From an uncultured Rhizobiaceae bacterium (GTDB taxonomy: Bacteria > Pseudomonadota > Alphaproteobacteria > Rhizobiales > Rhizobiaceae), in NCBI GenBank assembly GCA_951813045.1, contig CATOTF010000002.1, positions 2,356,001-2,420,000 of the forward strand: DNA of 64,000 bases, in the 5' to 3' direction. Under the pieces are notes generated by a model, which did no database searches, was not told the origin of the DNA, and was given only the letters and a program-made list of their open reading frames with translations. The number at the start of each line of letters is the position of its first letter. The stretch's first letter is position 1. Both the position numbers and the translations under genes were made by a program. Below are positions 38,196-49,560 of the stretch, piece by piece.

Positions 38196-39317
38196 TCACG
38201 CGTCTTTTCGGCACACCAAATAGATATGAACGTAGTCCATCCCATGCCCTTCTGGAGCGGCGGCAACGCGGGCTTGATATCTATCGTAAAAAGTATTGAT
38301 GATTTCTGCCCTTTCCTTCGGTCCTCGCCAAGTTGCCAGCCCATTGACGAAAGTCGGCTCCGACCATGAACGCAGGGTGGGAATATATTCACGGGCAAAT
38401 CGTAATGCGTTTTTATGGTTTTCTACGAAGTCCTGTTTGAAGGGACACCGAACGACCCTGCTTTCCACATGTTCGAGGCGCAATCCCGCTTTATGAACAG
38501 CGTTGTTCTCGTCCAGCAGCGGAGCAACAAATTGCTCTTGCGTTCGGTAAACCTGTGGAAAATTGGTATTTTCAAACTCTTCCGCGGTGATAATTCGATC
38601 ATCAACCAGCCCTTGCCAGACTTCGGCAAACGTATTGAACATATTTTGCCCATCGGTGTTGCCGAGGTATTGCCCCTGTTCATCTATTCCGAAATTGAAG
38701 AGGCAAAGACGACCGCCGGATTTTAGCTCCTCGGCTCGTCTTAACAGCATGGTCTCCCAGTCTGCTGCACCTTTGGCTTGATACGCATCAAGCTCGTCAG
38801 CCTGGGCACCAACCATATGCACATGATCGGAGATCGCACATGGAACAGCGGTAATGTAATGGGAGGCGGTTGCTGAAAACCCAAGATCAAGCGTGCCGGC
38901 GGGAAGGATTGCTTCATGAAATGATGTACCCGACGCAAGGATGTGAATGCCCGGGATTTCCCCCAGGTAGGTTTTTTCACCCGTCATGCCGTGAACTATT
39001 TGAAACACCTGGCTAAAATCATTGCGGGGTAAATCCGTGTAAACCATCTCAATCGACCTGGAAGGAACCGCCTCATGCACATGCGCAAGCACACGGCGCC
39101 ACATATCCAGCGATGTCCCGCCGTCGGCAGCACCCATATCCGTTAGCCGAAATACACTGCCATCGTCCGCAGGCGCCATGCGATCGATAGCGCTCAACAC
39201 CATCTCAGCAGCGTTGTCCATGACATGCTTTGCGCCGACCGTTGCCTTTGAATAGTAGCCCGCCGGTTTCATTGCCATGAACCCAGTCGTCTCATCACCC
39301 GTTGATTGTGCAGACAT
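38196..39317 (-). CDS. SABATH-family (salicylate-type) carboxyl methyltransferase
   Basis: 373 residues. Features of the plant SABATH family, in order: 'AGYYSKATVGAKHVMD' (19-34), SAM motif 'RLTDMGAADGGTSLDMW' (57-73), 'YTDLPRNDFSQVFQ' (93-106, like the plant NDLPGNDFN), 'SFHEAILPAGTLDLGFS' (132-148, like SFYGRLFP...), then 'RAEELKSGGRLCLF'. Plant members methylate carboxylates (salicylate, jasmonate, indole acetate) or xanthines with SAM. The substrate here is unknown. It sits directly after murB on the same strand inside the dcw cluster, an unusual place. ATG 39317 is chosen because a longer frame to 39428 overlaps murB. Confidence 0.85.
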   Translation of the reverse strand: MSAQSTGDETTGFMAMKPAGYYSKATVGAKHVMDNAAEMVLSAIDRMAPADDGSVFRLTDMGAADGGTSLDMWRRVLAHVHEAVPSRSIEMVYTDLPRNDFSQVFQIVHGMTGEKTYLGEIPGIHILASGTSFHEAILPAGTLDLGFSATASHYITAVPCAISDHVHMVGAQADELDAYQAKGAADWETMLLRRAEELKSGGRLCLFNFGIDEQGQYLGNTDGQNMFNTFAEVWQGLVDDRIITAEEFENTNFPQVYRTQEQFVAPLLDENNAVHKAGLRLEHVESRVVRCPFKQDFVENHKNALRFAREYIPTLRSWSEPTFVNGLATWRGPKERAEIINTFYDRYQARVAAAPEGHGMDYVHIYLVCRKDA

Positions 39318-39390
39318 TTTGCCCCTGCCCCAATTCTGATCCCATCCCAATGACACGTTTGCAGGAAAACATTTCAATGGCAACAGATAG

Positions 39391-40338
39391 TTAGGGGGTA
39401 AAGCTCTCCACTTCACTATCTTTTTCAAAGCGCCCCAAGCGTTTTATCTCCCACTCCAGGAGAATACCGGAATTCTCAAATACCCGTTTTCGAACCGTTT
39501 CCCCGAGCAATTCCAGGTCGTGTGCGGTGGCAGAACCTGTATTTATCATGAAGTTGCAATGCATCTTACTCATTTGGGCACCACCAACTTCGAATCCGCG
39601 CATACCGGCTTCATCAATCAGCTTCCAAGATGAGTGGGGAAGTGGGTTTTTAAATGTCGACCCGCCTGTCTTTTCGCGAATGGGCTGTACTGTTTCCCGG
39701 TGATGCTGCACTTCATCCATCGCTTTTTGAATAGCGGCCTTATCATTGGGAACACCTTCAAATACCGCTGACGTGAATATCAGCTCCTTATCGGCTTTAC
39801 TGCTGCGATAGGCATAACCCATATCTTCGTGGCTGAGTACATGGCGATTTCCATCCCGGTCCAGAGCCGCGACCTCGACCACACGATTGGTCGTTTCAAC
39901 ACCATTGGCCCCTGCATTCATTCGTAGCGCGCCACCAATTGCACCTGGAATACCGTGGTAGAATTCAAATCCGCCCAGACCTGCCTCCAGCGCAGTTGCT
40001 GCAACTCGCTTATCGGGGATTGCAGCTCCAGCTTTGATACGGTTGTTGCCAACATGTTCAATCTGCCCAAACCCTTTGCCGCCCAGCCTAATAACCACCC
40101 CCTCAATACCGCCATCACGGGCAAGCAGGTTGGAACCTATCCCAACGACAAGTACAGGAACTTCCCTGGGCAGTATTTTGAGAAATTCTGATAGATCATC
40201 TTCATCGGCAGGAGAAAACAGAAGATCCGCCGGTCCGCCAACTTGAAACCATGTGATCTTTGCCATTGAGGCATCTGGCGTCAGTCGACCACGAATATTT
40301 GAAACATCAAGATTATCAAGCAGAGCAATTCCACTCAT
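39391..40338 (-). CDS. murB: UDP-N-acetylenolpyruvoylglucosamine reductase
   Basis: 315 residues, FAD-binding type I MurB: '[20 protein letters not shown]' and '[20 protein letters not shown]' bind FAD, '[19 protein letters not shown]' follows and '[20 protein letters not shown]' holds the catalytic Ser. It reduces the enolpyruvyl group to give UDP-MurNAc. ATG 40338 overlaps the murC stop (ATGA). Confidence 0.97.
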   Translation of the reverse strand: MSGIALLDNLDVSNIRGRLTPDASMAKITWFQVGGPADLLFSPADEDDLSEFLKILPREVPVLVVGIGSNLLARDGGIEGVVIRLGGKGFGQIEHVGNNRIKAGAAIPDKRVAATALEAGLGGFEFYHGIPGAIGGALRMNAGANGVETTNRVVEVAALDRDGNRHVLSHEDMGYAYRSSKADKELIFTSAVFEGVPNDKAAIQKAMDEVQHHRETVQPIREKTGGSTFKNPLPHSSWKLIDEAGMRGFEVGGAQMSKMHCNFMINTGSATAHDLELLGETVRKRVFENSGILLEWEIKRLGRFEKDSEVESFTP

Positions 40339-41750
40339 GACAATTGAGCCAATTCTCCCGGCAGTGCCTGCGCCCATGCCGTTATATTTCCAGCCCCAAG
40401 GAAAATTACATAATCCCCATCTTCTGCAATACCGGCGACGAGTGGCGCTATCTCCTTTGGGTCATCAATGGTTCGCACATCACGGTGGCCCGCGGCCTTC
40501 ATGGCAGATGCCAGTTTGGTGGAATTTATCCCGTCAATCGGTTCTTCACCCGCTTCATAAACCGGCGCTAAAATCACCGTGTTTGCATCGTTGAAACAGG
40601 CGCCGAATTCGTCAAAAAGATCATTCAATCGCGTATATCGGTGCGGTTGTTTAATGGCGATAACGCGGCCCTTCCCTGCAGATTTCACTGCATTTCGGGC
40701 GGCTTTCAGGACTGCGGAAATTTCCACCGGGTGATGACCGTAGTCATCAAAAACCTCAACACCTTTCCAGGTGCCGGTGTGGGTGAAGCGGCGCTTCACA
40801 CCCTTAAACGCCAGCAATCCTTCCCGGATGAATTCTTCACCTACACCCAGCTGATACGCAACTGCAATCGCAGCGGTGGCGTTTGATACATTATGAATAC
40901 CGGGCATCGGCAGCACCAGACCATACATGGACGTTTCTTCGCCCGACTTACGATCCCGGATAATAATATCGAACTTCGAACTGGCACCTTGAGCTTCAAC
41001 TTTTGCAAATCGCACATCGGCTTGTGGGTTATTGCCGTAGGTTACAAGCCTGCGATCCTCAATCCTACCTCTTAATGCCTGACCTTCTGGGTGGTCGATG
41101 CACACAACACCAAATCCATAAAACGGCAGGTTTTCGATAAATGTCTTGAAGGCGTCTTTGGCGTTATCAAATGTCTTGTAATGATCCAGATGTTCCGGGT
41201 CGATATTTGTAATAATCGCCACGTCGGCGGGAAGCCGCAGGAATGATCCATCACTCTCATCGGCTTCAGCGACCAGCCAGTCCCCCTCGCCCATTTTCGC
41301 ATTCGTACCATAGGCGTTGAGGATACCGCCATTGATTATGGTCGGGTCAAGCCCCCCATAATCCAACAATGTTCCAACCATCGAGGTGGTGGTGGTTTTA
41401 CCGTGCGTGCCGCCAACGGCGACCGATTGCTTAAACCGCATCAATTCTGCGAGCATTTCGGCGCGACGGACAAGTGGCAGATGCCGTTCTTTGGCTTCAA
41501 CCCGTTCCGGGTTGTCGTGCTGAATCGCGGTGGACGTTACAACTACCGCAGATGCCCCAAGGTTCTCCGCCCGGTGCCCGATATAAACTGGAATGCCTTT
41601 GTCACGCAGGCGTTGAACATTGGCTCCGTCATTTTGATCTGAACCTTGAACCTTGTGTCCGAGATTATGCAGAACTTCCGCAATGGCGCTCATGCCAATG
41701 CCGCCAATTCCAATAAAGTGAATCAGGCCGATATCATCCGCCATGCGCAT
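40335..41750 (-). CDS. murC: UDP-N-acetylmuramate--L-alanine ligase
   Basis: About 471 residues. '[20 protein letters not shown]' is the N-terminal nucleotide fold, '[19 protein letters not shown]' the ATP loop and '[12 protein letters not shown]' the family acid motif. It adds L-Ala to UDP-MurNAc. AAAGGA lies eight bases before ATG 41750 (MRMADDIGL); ATG 41756 is too close to it. Confidence 0.97.
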   Translation of the reverse strand: MRMADDIGLIHFIGIGGIGMSAIAEVLHNLGHKVQGSDQNDGANVQRLRDKGIPVYIGHRAENLGASAVVVTSTAIQHDNPERVEAKERHLPLVRRAEMLAELMRFKQSVAVGGTHGKTTTTSMVGTLLDYGGLDPTIINGGILNAYGTNAKMGEGDWLVAEADESDGSFLRLPADVAIITNIDPEHLDHYKTFDNAKDAFKTFIENLPFYGFGVVCIDHPEGQALRGRIEDRRLVTYGNNPQADVRFAKVEAQGASSKFDIIIRDRKSGEETSMYGLVLPMPGIHNVSNATAAIAVAYQLGVGEEFIREGLLAFKGVKRRFTHTGTWKGVEVFDDYGHHPVEISAVLKAARNAVKSAGKGRVIAIKQPHRYTRLNDLFDEFGACFNDANTVILAPVYEAGEEPIDGINSTKLASAMKAAGHRDVRTIDDPKEIAPLVAGIAEDGDYVIFLGAGNITAWAQALPGELAQLS

Positions 41751-41788
41751 GGGCATATTCCTTTGGTTAGTGCGACCTTCGCTCAAGT

Positions 41789-42874
41789 TTAAACGTGTGC
41801 TTCTACGAGTTCAGCCAGTCTTTGGGCTGCATCCGGCTTTCCTGCCTTTTTGGCGTTTTCCGCCTGTTTTGCAAGAGCACTTGGCTCTTCCATTGCGCTT
41901 CTCAGGAGCATCGCTAATCTGTCCGGTGTCAAATCCTTCTGCCGGATCAGAGTTCCACCACCCACGCTCTCAAGATGTTTTGCATTTGCACCCTGATCGT
42001 CATCCAGCGCGCCGGGGAGCGGCACCAGAATACTTGGTCTTCCGATGAGTGCCACCTCTGATACAGAAGACGCCCCAGATCGACATATCACAAGATGGCT
42101 TGCTGCAATCTGACCGGGGAGATCGGGAAAAAACTCTTCAACACGCGCTTCGATTTCGCACTGGCTCAGTGAAGCACGAGCCATTCCGGCGTCCTCAGGC
42201 CTCGCTTGTAGTGTCAGCCGTATGCGATAAGCCAGCTCCGGTTCCAACATGGCCAACGCAGCCGGTATTACCTCTGAAAAATAACGCGCGCCCTGGCTTC
42301 CGCCAAAACCCAAAAGATTGAAGGGTCCAATTTCTGTCGGAATCACATAAGGATGTTGCGCTGCATCATGGGCTATCTGTCGAAGAGGATTTCCCGTAAC
42401 CGTTACCGGCGCTCCATCAAATGCACCGATGTTTGCAAGTTCAAAACCCGTGGCGACCGCATTCACCTTCCTGGCCAAAAATCTATTTGCCCGACCAATC
42501 ACTGCATTTTGTTCATGAAGAATAGACGGTATTCGCTTGTGCACCGCAGCCAATAACGGCGGAACGGTCGGATAACCACCGAAGCCGACAGCAACATTCG
42601 GCTTGATTTTCGATATCAACCTTCGAGACGACAAATAACCCGCCGCAAGACGCGAGAGGGTTTTTAAAAGCGGAATTGGTTTTTTGCTGGTAAAGGTCGC
42701 CGATTTTACAATGTGAACACCGTCAGCAGGAAACTGGGAAATAAACTTTTCGGCCCGCGGATCAGTGGCTAAATGAACAACCCAACCGCGCTGTTTTAGC
42801 TCCTGTGCCAATGCCTGCGCAGGGAACAAATGTCCCCCGGTTCCGCCTGCACTGAGCAATACAGTCTTCGCCAT
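41789..42874 (-). CDS. murG: UDP-GlcNAc:lipid I N-acetylglucosaminyltransferase
   Basis: 361 residues, GT28 fold: '[20 protein letters not shown]' (G loop 1), '[18 protein letters not shown]', '[18 protein letters not shown]' (G loop 3) and '[20 protein letters not shown]' bind lipid I and UDP-GlcNAc. It makes lipid II on the inner face of the membrane. Confidence 0.98.
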   Translation of the reverse strand: MAKTVLLSAGGTGGHLFPAQALAQELKQRGWVVHLATDPRAEKFISQFPADGVHIVKSATFTSKKPIPLLKTLSRLAAGYLSSRRLISKIKPNVAVGFGGYPTVPPLLAAVHKRIPSILHEQNAVIGRANRFLARKVNAVATGFELANIGAFDGAPVTVTGNPLRQIAHDAAQHPYVIPTEIGPFNLLGFGGSQGARYFSEVIPAALAMLEPELAYRIRLTLQARPEDAGMARASLSQCEIEARVEEFFPDLPGQIAASHLVICRSGASSVSEVALIGRPSILVPLPGALDDDQGANAKHLESVGGGTLIRQKDLTPDRLAMLLRSAMEEPSALAKQAENAKKAGKPDAAQRLAELVEAHV

Positions 42875-42877
42875 GGA

Positions 42878-44047
42878 TTATGCTCCAGCGACCAAAGGCA
42901 CCGTCATGCCGACCGGTCCGATTTTCGCTTTCGCCCTTCGGTATGTTTCAGCTCGTTTTCTACTCAAGGCCAGCACCAATCCCATACCAAGGGCAATAGC
43001 CATGAGCGATGATCCACCGTAGGAAATGAACGGCAGGGTCATACCTTTGGCGGGTACAAGTCTTAGATTCACGCAAATATTGATGATAGCCTGAAAACCA
43101 AACATCAACACAAGCCCGGATATCGCGAGTTGTACGAACCTGTCCCGCTCTCTCATACCATGAAACAACCCGCGCAATACGATAAACGCAAATACACAGA
43201 CCAGTACCATCGTCAAAGCAATTCCGAACTCTTCTGCCGCAACGGAAAAAATGAAATCCGTGTGGCTGTCCGGCAAGCCGTATTTTACTTGGCCTTCACC
43301 CGGCCCTCGCCCCAGCCAACCGCCACTGGAAATCGCTTCCAGTCCACGATCGACCTGAAAGTTGTCGCCACTACCGGTTAAAAATCGATCAATCCGTGCC
43401 GTCACATGCGGAATTGTCAAATAAGCCATTCCACTTCCCGCAACGCCCAGTATGGCCAGGACCACGATCCAGAACCACGGCATACCCGCCATAAAGAACA
43501 TGGCACCCCACACCAGTGAAATCAGAACGGTTTGCCCGAAATCAGGTTGAGTTATCAGCAGCGCTGCGCACAGTGCGTAAAGCAAAATTGCAAACAGATT
43601 GCATGGAATGTCTGGTTGTTTCGCGCTTTCGGCAAACAGCCATGCAGTAGCAACAACAAAAACAGGCTTTAAAAACTCCGATGGTTGCAACAGCAGCGGA
43701 CCAATTGCCAACCAGCGCGTCGCGCCTTTTGCCGAATACCCGATAAGGGGTAACGCCAACAGTGCAAGCAGTGTTCCCACCAGTAACAATATCGATATAC
43801 GCCGCACCTGCTTAAGGTTCAAAAACGATGTCCCGATAAGAATAACTATCGCAGGCAGCAGGAAAAATGCGTGGCGCTTCACAAAGTGAAAACTATCATC
43901 GATGCGCAACCGTGGTGTTACCGACGGGCTGGCTGAGAGCGACAGAAAAAATCCACAAGCCAGTAGCAATAATGCCGCCGACAATAGGAACTTATCAACG
44001 GTCCACCACCAATCCGAGATCAGACCTTTTCGCGCACGTGACATCAT
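42878..44047 (-). CDS. ftsW: Peptidoglycan glycosyltransferase FtsW
   Basis: 389 residues, SEDS family with ten transmembrane helices. 'GGWLGRGPGEGQVKYGLPDS' and 'HTDFIFSVAAEEFGIALT' surround the conserved extracellular Asp region, and 'GMTLPFISYGGSSLMAIAL' is the C-terminal SEDS signature. It polymerises lipid II at the septum with FtsI. The start (ATG 44047 or 44044) lies a few bases inside the murD end. Confidence 0.96.
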   Translation of the reverse strand: MMSRARKGLISDWWWTVDKFLLSAALLLLACGFFLSLSASPSVTPRLRIDDSFHFVKRHAFFLLPAIVILIGTSFLNLKQVRRISILLLVGTLLALLALPLIGYSAKGATRWLAIGPLLLQPSEFLKPVFVVATAWLFAESAKQPDIPCNLFAILLYALCAALLITQPDFGQTVLISLVWGAMFFMAGMPWFWIVVLAILGVAGSGMAYLTIPHVTARIDRFLTGSGDNFQVDRGLEAISSGGWLGRGPGEGQVKYGLPDSHTDFIFSVAAEEFGIALTMVLVCVFAFIVLRGLFHGMRERDRFVQLAISGLVLMFGFQAIINICVNLRLVPAKGMTLPFISYGGSSLMAIALGMGLVLALSRKRAETYRRAKAKIGPVGMTVPLVAGA

Positions 44048-44051
44048 GGAG

Positions 44052-45476
44052 CTAAACCTCGATTTTCCTGAACCCATCCAATTTGCTAACCGCGGCTTTG
44101 AAGGCATCGCCCCGTTTCTCGAAATTGGGAAACTGGTCGAAGCTGGCAGCGGCGGGAGAAAGGAGAACTACCGGAGCCTCCCGTCCCTTGACCTGCACGG
44201 TTGACACCAGGCCCGCCGCATCCAAAGCCGCATGGTTAACAGCCTGTTGCAATGTGCCAGCAATTTCATAAGGAATCGTATCATTAAGCTGCGAAGCAAA
44301 ACTTCCGGCCGCCTCACCAATGAAATAAGCTTTCTCAACATGAGAAAAATGGGGTTGAAGTGATTCAATCCCACCGTCCTTGGCCAATCCACCAGCAATC
44401 CAGTGCACTTTTGGAAAACTCGTCAGTGCCGGTGCCGTTGCCTCCGCATTTGTTGCCTTGGAATCGTTGACAAACAAGACCCCATGCACATGGCCCACCT
44501 GTTCCATGCGGTGAGCCAATCCGGGGAAACTTTGTAAGCCCGTTAAAATTTCCTCGTATGACAATCCAAGTGCTCTGCATGCCGCGCATGCTGCAGCCGC
44601 ATTTTGGGCGTTGTGATTGCCACGCAACGCCCCGATACCGTCCAATCGAAGTAATTTTTCGTCATCACCATCAATCAGAAACTGGCCCCCGAAACCTATG
44701 TCGACGCCGCTTGAAGAATGGCCGGAAATCCGGTCATGGGGTGTTCCAGCATCTTCCAGTCTTTGTGCAATCTCCAAACAATAGGTGTCGTCCACGCCAA
44801 TAACCGCCAAATCGCTATTGCCGACCAAACGCTCTTTGATGCTGCAATAATTATCCATCGTCCCATGGCGTTCCAGATGATCTGGAGTGAGGTTCAGAAG
44901 TACGCCAACATGCGGGTTTAGCGTTGGGGCGAGGTCAATTTGGTACGATGAACATTCAACGACATAAATTTGATTGGCAACTTCCTCAGGCTCACCGGAA
45001 ATAGGGTCAAGGTCAAGAACTGCCCGGCCAATATTACCGCCCATTTGGACATTGCGCCCGGCGTGGGAAAGCACATGGGCGACCAACGCTGTGGTGGTTG
45101 ATTTTCCATTTGTACCGGTAATCGCGACAAGTGCCGAACGACGGCCGAGTGCTTCCAGCTCCCGTGAAAACAGCTCCACGTCCCCAATAACTTCAACATT
45201 ATTCTTATACGCCAACTCAACCGACCAATGGGGTTGAGGGTGTGTAAGCGGGACACCGGGTGCAAGCACCAGTGCGTCAATATTCGACCAGTCTACGGAG
45301 CGAAGGTCAGCTGTTGGAATTTCAGCCTGAACCGCCTTATCGACGCTGGAAGGATTATCATCAAACGCAACCACATCGGCGCCGCCTGCCAACAAGGCAC
45401 GAGCGGTTATCAGGCCAGAACCACCCAAACCAAACAGCGCAACATTTCTGCCGTTATATGTCTTGATCGGGATCAT
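44052..45476 (-). CDS. murD: UDP-N-acetylmuramoyl-L-alanine--D-glutamate ligase
   Basis: 474 residues. '[20 protein letters not shown]' at the N-terminus, ATP loop '[20 protein letters not shown]', '[20 protein letters not shown]' and '[17 protein letters not shown]' match MurD. It adds D-Glu to UDP-MurNAc-L-Ala. Confidence 0.97.
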   Translation of the reverse strand: MIPIKTYNGRNVALFGLGGSGLITARALLAGGADVVAFDDNPSSVDKAVQAEIPTADLRSVDWSNIDALVLAPGVPLTHPQPHWSVELAYKNNVEVIGDVELFSRELEALGRRSALVAITGTNGKSTTTALVAHVLSHAGRNVQMGGNIGRAVLDLDPISGEPEEVANQIYVVECSSYQIDLAPTLNPHVGVLLNLTPDHLERHGTMDNYCSIKERLVGNSDLAVIGVDDTYCLEIAQRLEDAGTPHDRISGHSSSGVDIGFGGQFLIDGDDEKLLRLDGIGALRGNHNAQNAAAACAACRALGLSYEEILTGLQSFPGLAHRMEQVGHVHGVLFVNDSKATNAEATAPALTSFPKVHWIAGGLAKDGGIESLQPHFSHVEKAYFIGEAAGSFASQLNDTIPYEIAGTLQQAVNHAALDAAGLVSTVQVKGREAPVVLLSPAAASFDQFPNFEKRGDAFKAAVSKLDGFRKIEV

Positions 45477-45482
45477 TAAACG

Positions 45483-46589
45483 TCAACGCAGTTTTAGCGT
45501 TGCAAGTCCAATCAACGCAAACATGATTGAGATAATCCAGAATCGGATGACAACCTGACTTTCAGTCCAGCCCAATTGCTCAAAGTGATGATGGATGGGC
45601 GCCATTTTAAAAACCCGTTTACCCGTCATCTTGAATGACGCCACTTGGATAATCACCGACAGAGCTTCCATCACAAACAAGCCACCGATGATAACCAGCA
45701 CGATCTCGTGTTTTGTAGCCACCGCGATGGTGCCCAGCATGCCGCCAAGTGCCAGCGACCCTGTGTCCCCCATAAAGATCGCCGCAGGTGGTGCGTTGAA
45801 CCATAGAAAACCGAGACCTGCACCGATAACCGCACCGCAGATGATTGAAAGTTCGCCAGTTCCCAGCACAAAATGAATTTGCAGATAGTCTGCAAACACC
45901 TTGTTACCTGCAAGATATGCGATAGCGCCGAATGATGCAGCCGCGATCATGACCGGCACAATTGCCAACCCGTCCAGACCATCGGTGAGATTAACCGCAT
46001 TACCTGCCGCAACAACGACGAACGCACCAAAAACAATGAAGAACCACCCAAGTTGAAGGATAAAGTTCTTGAAAAATGGGAAAGCCAGGGCACTCGACAT
46101 GTCAATGTCAGAGCTCGATTGGGTCGGGTCTCCATAAGTCATGATTAAAAAACAAGCGGCAGCAGCAATAACGAATTCCAGTAGAAGCCGCATTCGACCG
46201 GAGAAGCCTTTGTCGCTGGATTTTGTGACTTTTAGATAATCATCGTAAAATCCAATTGCACCGAAGCTGACCGTTACCATCAGAACTGTCCAAACATAGA
46301 CGCTGGACAGATCTGCCCAAATCAAGGTGGAACCGACCAGGCCGGTCAATATCATCAACCCGCCCATAGTGGGCGTACCCGCCTTTTTGAAATGAGTAGC
46401 CGGGCCGTCCGCTCGAATGGGTTGCCCTTTTTTCTGTCGCCCACGCAAAGAACGAATTATGCTGGGGCCGAAAAGAAACACAAGCAACGCTGATGTGAGC
46501 AATGCACCTCCCGTGCGAAACGTAATATACCGGAATACATTCAGCAGTGGAATGGAGTCGCCAAACTCGGAAGCCAGATAATAAAGCAT
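45483..46589 (-). CDS. mraY: Phospho-N-acetylmuramoyl-pentapeptide transferase
   Basis: 368 residues, ten helices. '[18 protein letters not shown]' (with the conserved Lys/Thr), the Asp pair in '[20 protein letters not shown]', '[20 protein letters not shown]' and the His loop '[20 protein letters not shown]' are all present. It makes lipid I on undecaprenyl phosphate. Confidence 0.98.
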   Translation of the reverse strand: MLYYLASEFGDSIPLLNVFRYITFRTGGALLTSALLVFLFGPSIIRSLRGRQKKGQPIRADGPATHFKKAGTPTMGGLMILTGLVGSTLIWADLSSVYVWTVLMVTVSFGAIGFYDDYLKVTKSSDKGFSGRMRLLLEFVIAAAACFLIMTYGDPTQSSSDIDMSSALAFPFFKNFILQLGWFFIVFGAFVVVAAGNAVNLTDGLDGLAIVPVMIAAASFGAIAYLAGNKVFADYLQIHFVLGTGELSIICGAVIGAGLGFLWFNAPPAAIFMGDTGSLALGGMLGTIAVATKHEIVLVIIGGLFVMEALSVIIQVASFKMTGKRVFKMAPIHHHFEQLGWTESQVVIRFWIISIMFALIGLATLKLR

Positions 46590-46675
46590 TTAGTCCTCGT
46601 CCGACGGTCTTACCGTCTCTTGTTTAATTTCGCGCCACTACGGTGACGAATTTACAATTCAATTTCAAAGCGACA

Positions 46676-48097
46676 TCATGCTTCTTGCAACGTCTTCCTC
46701 TGCAGCAATGCATCAATGAAACGCGCAAACCCCATTCCAAGCGATGCCTTTGCCATTACCGCGTCGCCCGCTTTCAAGTCTTTCAGCACAATGGGAATAA
46801 GTTCATCTATCGTGTCTGCGTGCGTTGATTCCGTAACGCCGGATAGCGCTGTGTGGAGCACTGCCATCTGCGGGCCAGCCAGGAACACCCGATCCACACT
46901 TTCCCGCTCAATGGCGTTTTTCAATCCTACATGAAGTTCTTTTGAGGTTGGGCCAAGTTCCAACATATCCCCCAGTACAGCTATACGCCGTCCTCGGCCT
47001 TTTACAGCTGTGGCTCCCAATAGTGCCAATGCCGCAGACACACTGGTAGGGTTGGCGTTGTAACTTTCATCAATCAGAGTGATCTGAGCCCCTCCAGCAC
47101 CGATACGGTGACGCTGTCCCCTGCCCTTAACGGCTTGCAGGTCTGCCAATGCCAGTCCGCACTTTGCCAGATCCGCACCCACGACTTTACTGGCCGCAAG
47201 CACTGCCAGTGCATTTTGCGCGATGTGGCGACCGGGCGCACCGACTTTCACGACGATCGGGTCCCCGATCACATTTGCCGTCAAACAAGAACATGACCCG
47301 TGTAATATCAGCTTATCCAGATGAACATCAGCGCCATCGGTTTCTCCAAAACGAATAATATTCTTTATGCCCTTTTCGCGGGCGATATTTTCGAGCAGCG
47401 GCAATCGTTCATCATCTGCGTTCAATATCGCGATACCTTCAGGCTCAAGCCCGTCGAATATTTCCGCTTTCGCGTGTGCAATCTCATCAACGCTGTTGAA
47501 TGCACCAAGATGAACCGCAGCGACATTGGTTATAATCGCCGCATGGGGCCGAGCCATCCTGACCAAAGGTGTAATCTCACCTGGGTGATTCATGCCGATT
47601 TCGATAACGCCAAAGTCGCTATCGGCGGGCATTCTAGCCAGTGTAAGCGGCACACCCCAATGGTTATTAAACGACGCCACCGCGGCGTGCACTTTACCAG
47701 AAACTGAAAGCGCAGTTCGAAGTGCTTCTTTGGTGGTGGTTTTACCGACACTTCCGGTAACAGCGATGATTTTCGCTTTGGTACGTGCTCGTGCGGCTAC
47801 GCCCAGTTTTTCCAGCGCAATCAGCACATCTTCAACAACCAATAAAGGTCCGGTTTTACCTTCAAGGCGGCTTAGCCAATCGTTACTGACGACACTTAAC
47901 CGCGCGCCGGCGCCGTAAGCGTTAGCGACGAATTTATGGCCATCATGCACCTCTCCCTTAATGGCGAAATAGGCTTCGCCGTCTTTTATCGACCGGGTAT
48001 CAATGGACAAACCACTAATCGCCTTCGGCGCGTCTCCCACAAGCTCTCCGCCCATTACCTCCGCCATATCGGCAACGGCCCACAACGCATTTTTCAT
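46676..48097 (-). CDS. murF: UDP-MurNAc-tripeptide--D-Ala-D-Ala ligase
   Basis: 473 residues. ATP loop '[19 protein letters not shown]', '[20 protein letters not shown]' (a MurF signature) and '[20 protein letters not shown]'. It adds the D-Ala-D-Ala made by Ddl. Start overlaps the murE stop by ATGA. Confidence 0.97.
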   Translation of the reverse strand: MKNALWAVADMAEVMGGELVGDAPKAISGLSIDTRSIKDGEAYFAIKGEVHDGHKFVANAYGAGARLSVVSNDWLSRLEGKTGPLLVVEDVLIALEKLGVAARARTKAKIIAVTGSVGKTTTKEALRTALSVSGKVHAAVASFNNHWGVPLTLARMPADSDFGVIEIGMNHPGEITPLVRMARPHAAIITNVAAVHLGAFNSVDEIAHAKAEIFDGLEPEGIAILNADDERLPLLENIAREKGIKNIIRFGETDGADVHLDKLILHGSCSCLTANVIGDPIVVKVGAPGRHIAQNALAVLAASKVVGADLAKCGLALADLQAVKGRGQRHRIGAGGAQITLIDESYNANPTSVSAALALLGATAVKGRGRRIAVLGDMLELGPTSKELHVGLKNAIERESVDRVFLAGPQMAVLHTALSGVTESTHADTIDELIPIVLKDLKAGDAVMAKASLGMGFARFIDALLQRKTLQEA

Positions 48098-49536
48098 CGT
48101 GTTGTCTCCAATGCTGCTGATAGCACTTTATGATCGGAAAACGGCAGGGTCTGGACGCCGACAATTTGCCCCTCTTCATGCCCTTTTCCCGCAACAATAA
48201 GGGAGTCCCCTTCTTCCAAAATATTAACCGCATGACGAATGGCTTCTGCGCGGTCTGAAATTTCAATTGCGTGCGGTGTTTCGATCAAAATCTCTGACCG
48301 GATTTCATCCGGGGTCTCGGTTCGCGGATTATCGTCCGTAACGATAACCGTATCAGCGAGACGGTGAGCAATTTCACCCATAATGGGCCGCTTTCCCTTA
48401 TCCCGGTCACCGCCGCAACCGAACACCAATACGAGCTTACCGGTTGTATAGGGTTTTAATGCCAGCAGCACATTCTCCAGCGCTTCCGGTTTATGAGCAT
48501 AATCGACATAAGCGGGAGCGCCATTCCGTGTTTGACCCACCAATTCCAAGCGCCCCGGAGCACCTTTGAGATTTTCCAGTGCCTTGAGCGCAGCGGCTGC
48601 ATCCGTTCCCGTTGCAATTGCCATTCCGGCTGCGACCAGCGCATTTGCCATTTGAAATTCACCTGCCATCGGCAATTCAATACGATGGATTTCATTGCCG
48701 AATTCAATTTCGCCGATTTGCGAATAACGGTATTGCTCAACCCGTTTCAAGGTGAGAAACGCACCAGCCTTACCGACTGTTTTGACATCAAGCCCGCTGC
48801 TTTGCGCGCACTCTATCACCGCATCAGAATATGTATCATCCGCGAAGACGACTGCCGGTTTTCCACTTTCAAGCAGAGTATCAAACAAGCGCATTTTCGC
48901 CGCAAGATACTCATCGATATTGGGATGATAGTCCAAATGGTCACGCCCAAGGTTTGTAAACCCCGCAACCGCGAGATGAACACCATCCAGGCGTCGTTGG
49001 TCCAATCCGTGCGATGACGCTTCCATCGCACAATGGGTCACGCCCTCACCGGCGAGTTCCGCCAATAATTCGTGCAAACGAACCGTATCAGGAGTTGTAA
49101 GCGATCCGTAGTCAGCCCTGCCCGGTGCAAACACTCCGGTGGTACCAATCATCGCGCCAACGGAACCGGTCATTTCCCAAATTTGTCGCAAGAACGAGGC
49201 GACGGAGGTTTTACCAGCCGTACCGGTCACCGCTGCCATGACAGCTGGTTGTGCGTTATGGAACCGAGCTGCCGCCATTGCCAGCGCGCGTCGTGCGTCG
49301 TTAGCGCGCAATACGGGGACACCCAATCCACTCGTAGCCACATCTTTACCCGCCAAAATCGCGCTTGCACCGGCTTCAATTGCAGCAGGAATAAAGCTCG
49401 CACCATCGACCGAACTGCCCGGTAGTGCAGCGAACAAAGAACCAGCCTCAACATAACGGGAATCGAGTGTGATCGCTGAAATTTCAGCATCCCCTGTAAT
49501 TTGATCTTCCGGTCCTGTTAATTCGCTCAGCAACAT
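48094..49536 (-). CDS. murE: UDP-MurNAc-L-Ala-D-Glu--meso-DAP ligase
   Basis: 480 residues. ATP loop '[20 protein letters not shown]' and the DNPR motif in '[18 protein letters not shown]', which selects meso-diaminopimelate rather than lysine, so the murein should be of the Gram-negative DAP type. '[20 protein letters not shown]' is also typical. Confidence 0.97.
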   Translation of the reverse strand: MLLSELTGPEDQITGDAEISAITLDSRYVEAGSLFAALPGSSVDGASFIPAAIEAGASAILAGKDVATSGLGVPVLRANDARRALAMAAARFHNAQPAVMAAVTGTAGKTSVASFLRQIWEMTGSVGAMIGTTGVFAPGRADYGSLTTPDTVRLHELLAELAGEGVTHCAMEASSHGLDQRRLDGVHLAVAGFTNLGRDHLDYHPNIDEYLAAKMRLFDTLLESGKPAVVFADDTYSDAVIECAQSSGLDVKTVGKAGAFLTLKRVEQYRYSQIGEIEFGNEIHRIELPMAGEFQMANALVAAGMAIATGTDAAAALKALENLKGAPGRLELVGQTRNGAPAYVDYAHKPEALENVLLALKPYTTGKLVLVFGCGGDRDKGKRPIMGEIAHRLADTVIVTDDNPRTETPDEIRSEILIETPHAIEISDRAEAIRHAVNILEEGDSLIVAGKGHEEGQIVGVQTLPFSDHKVLSAALETTR

Positions 49537-49560
49537 GAATGGCGTCGTCCTAGTAATAAT

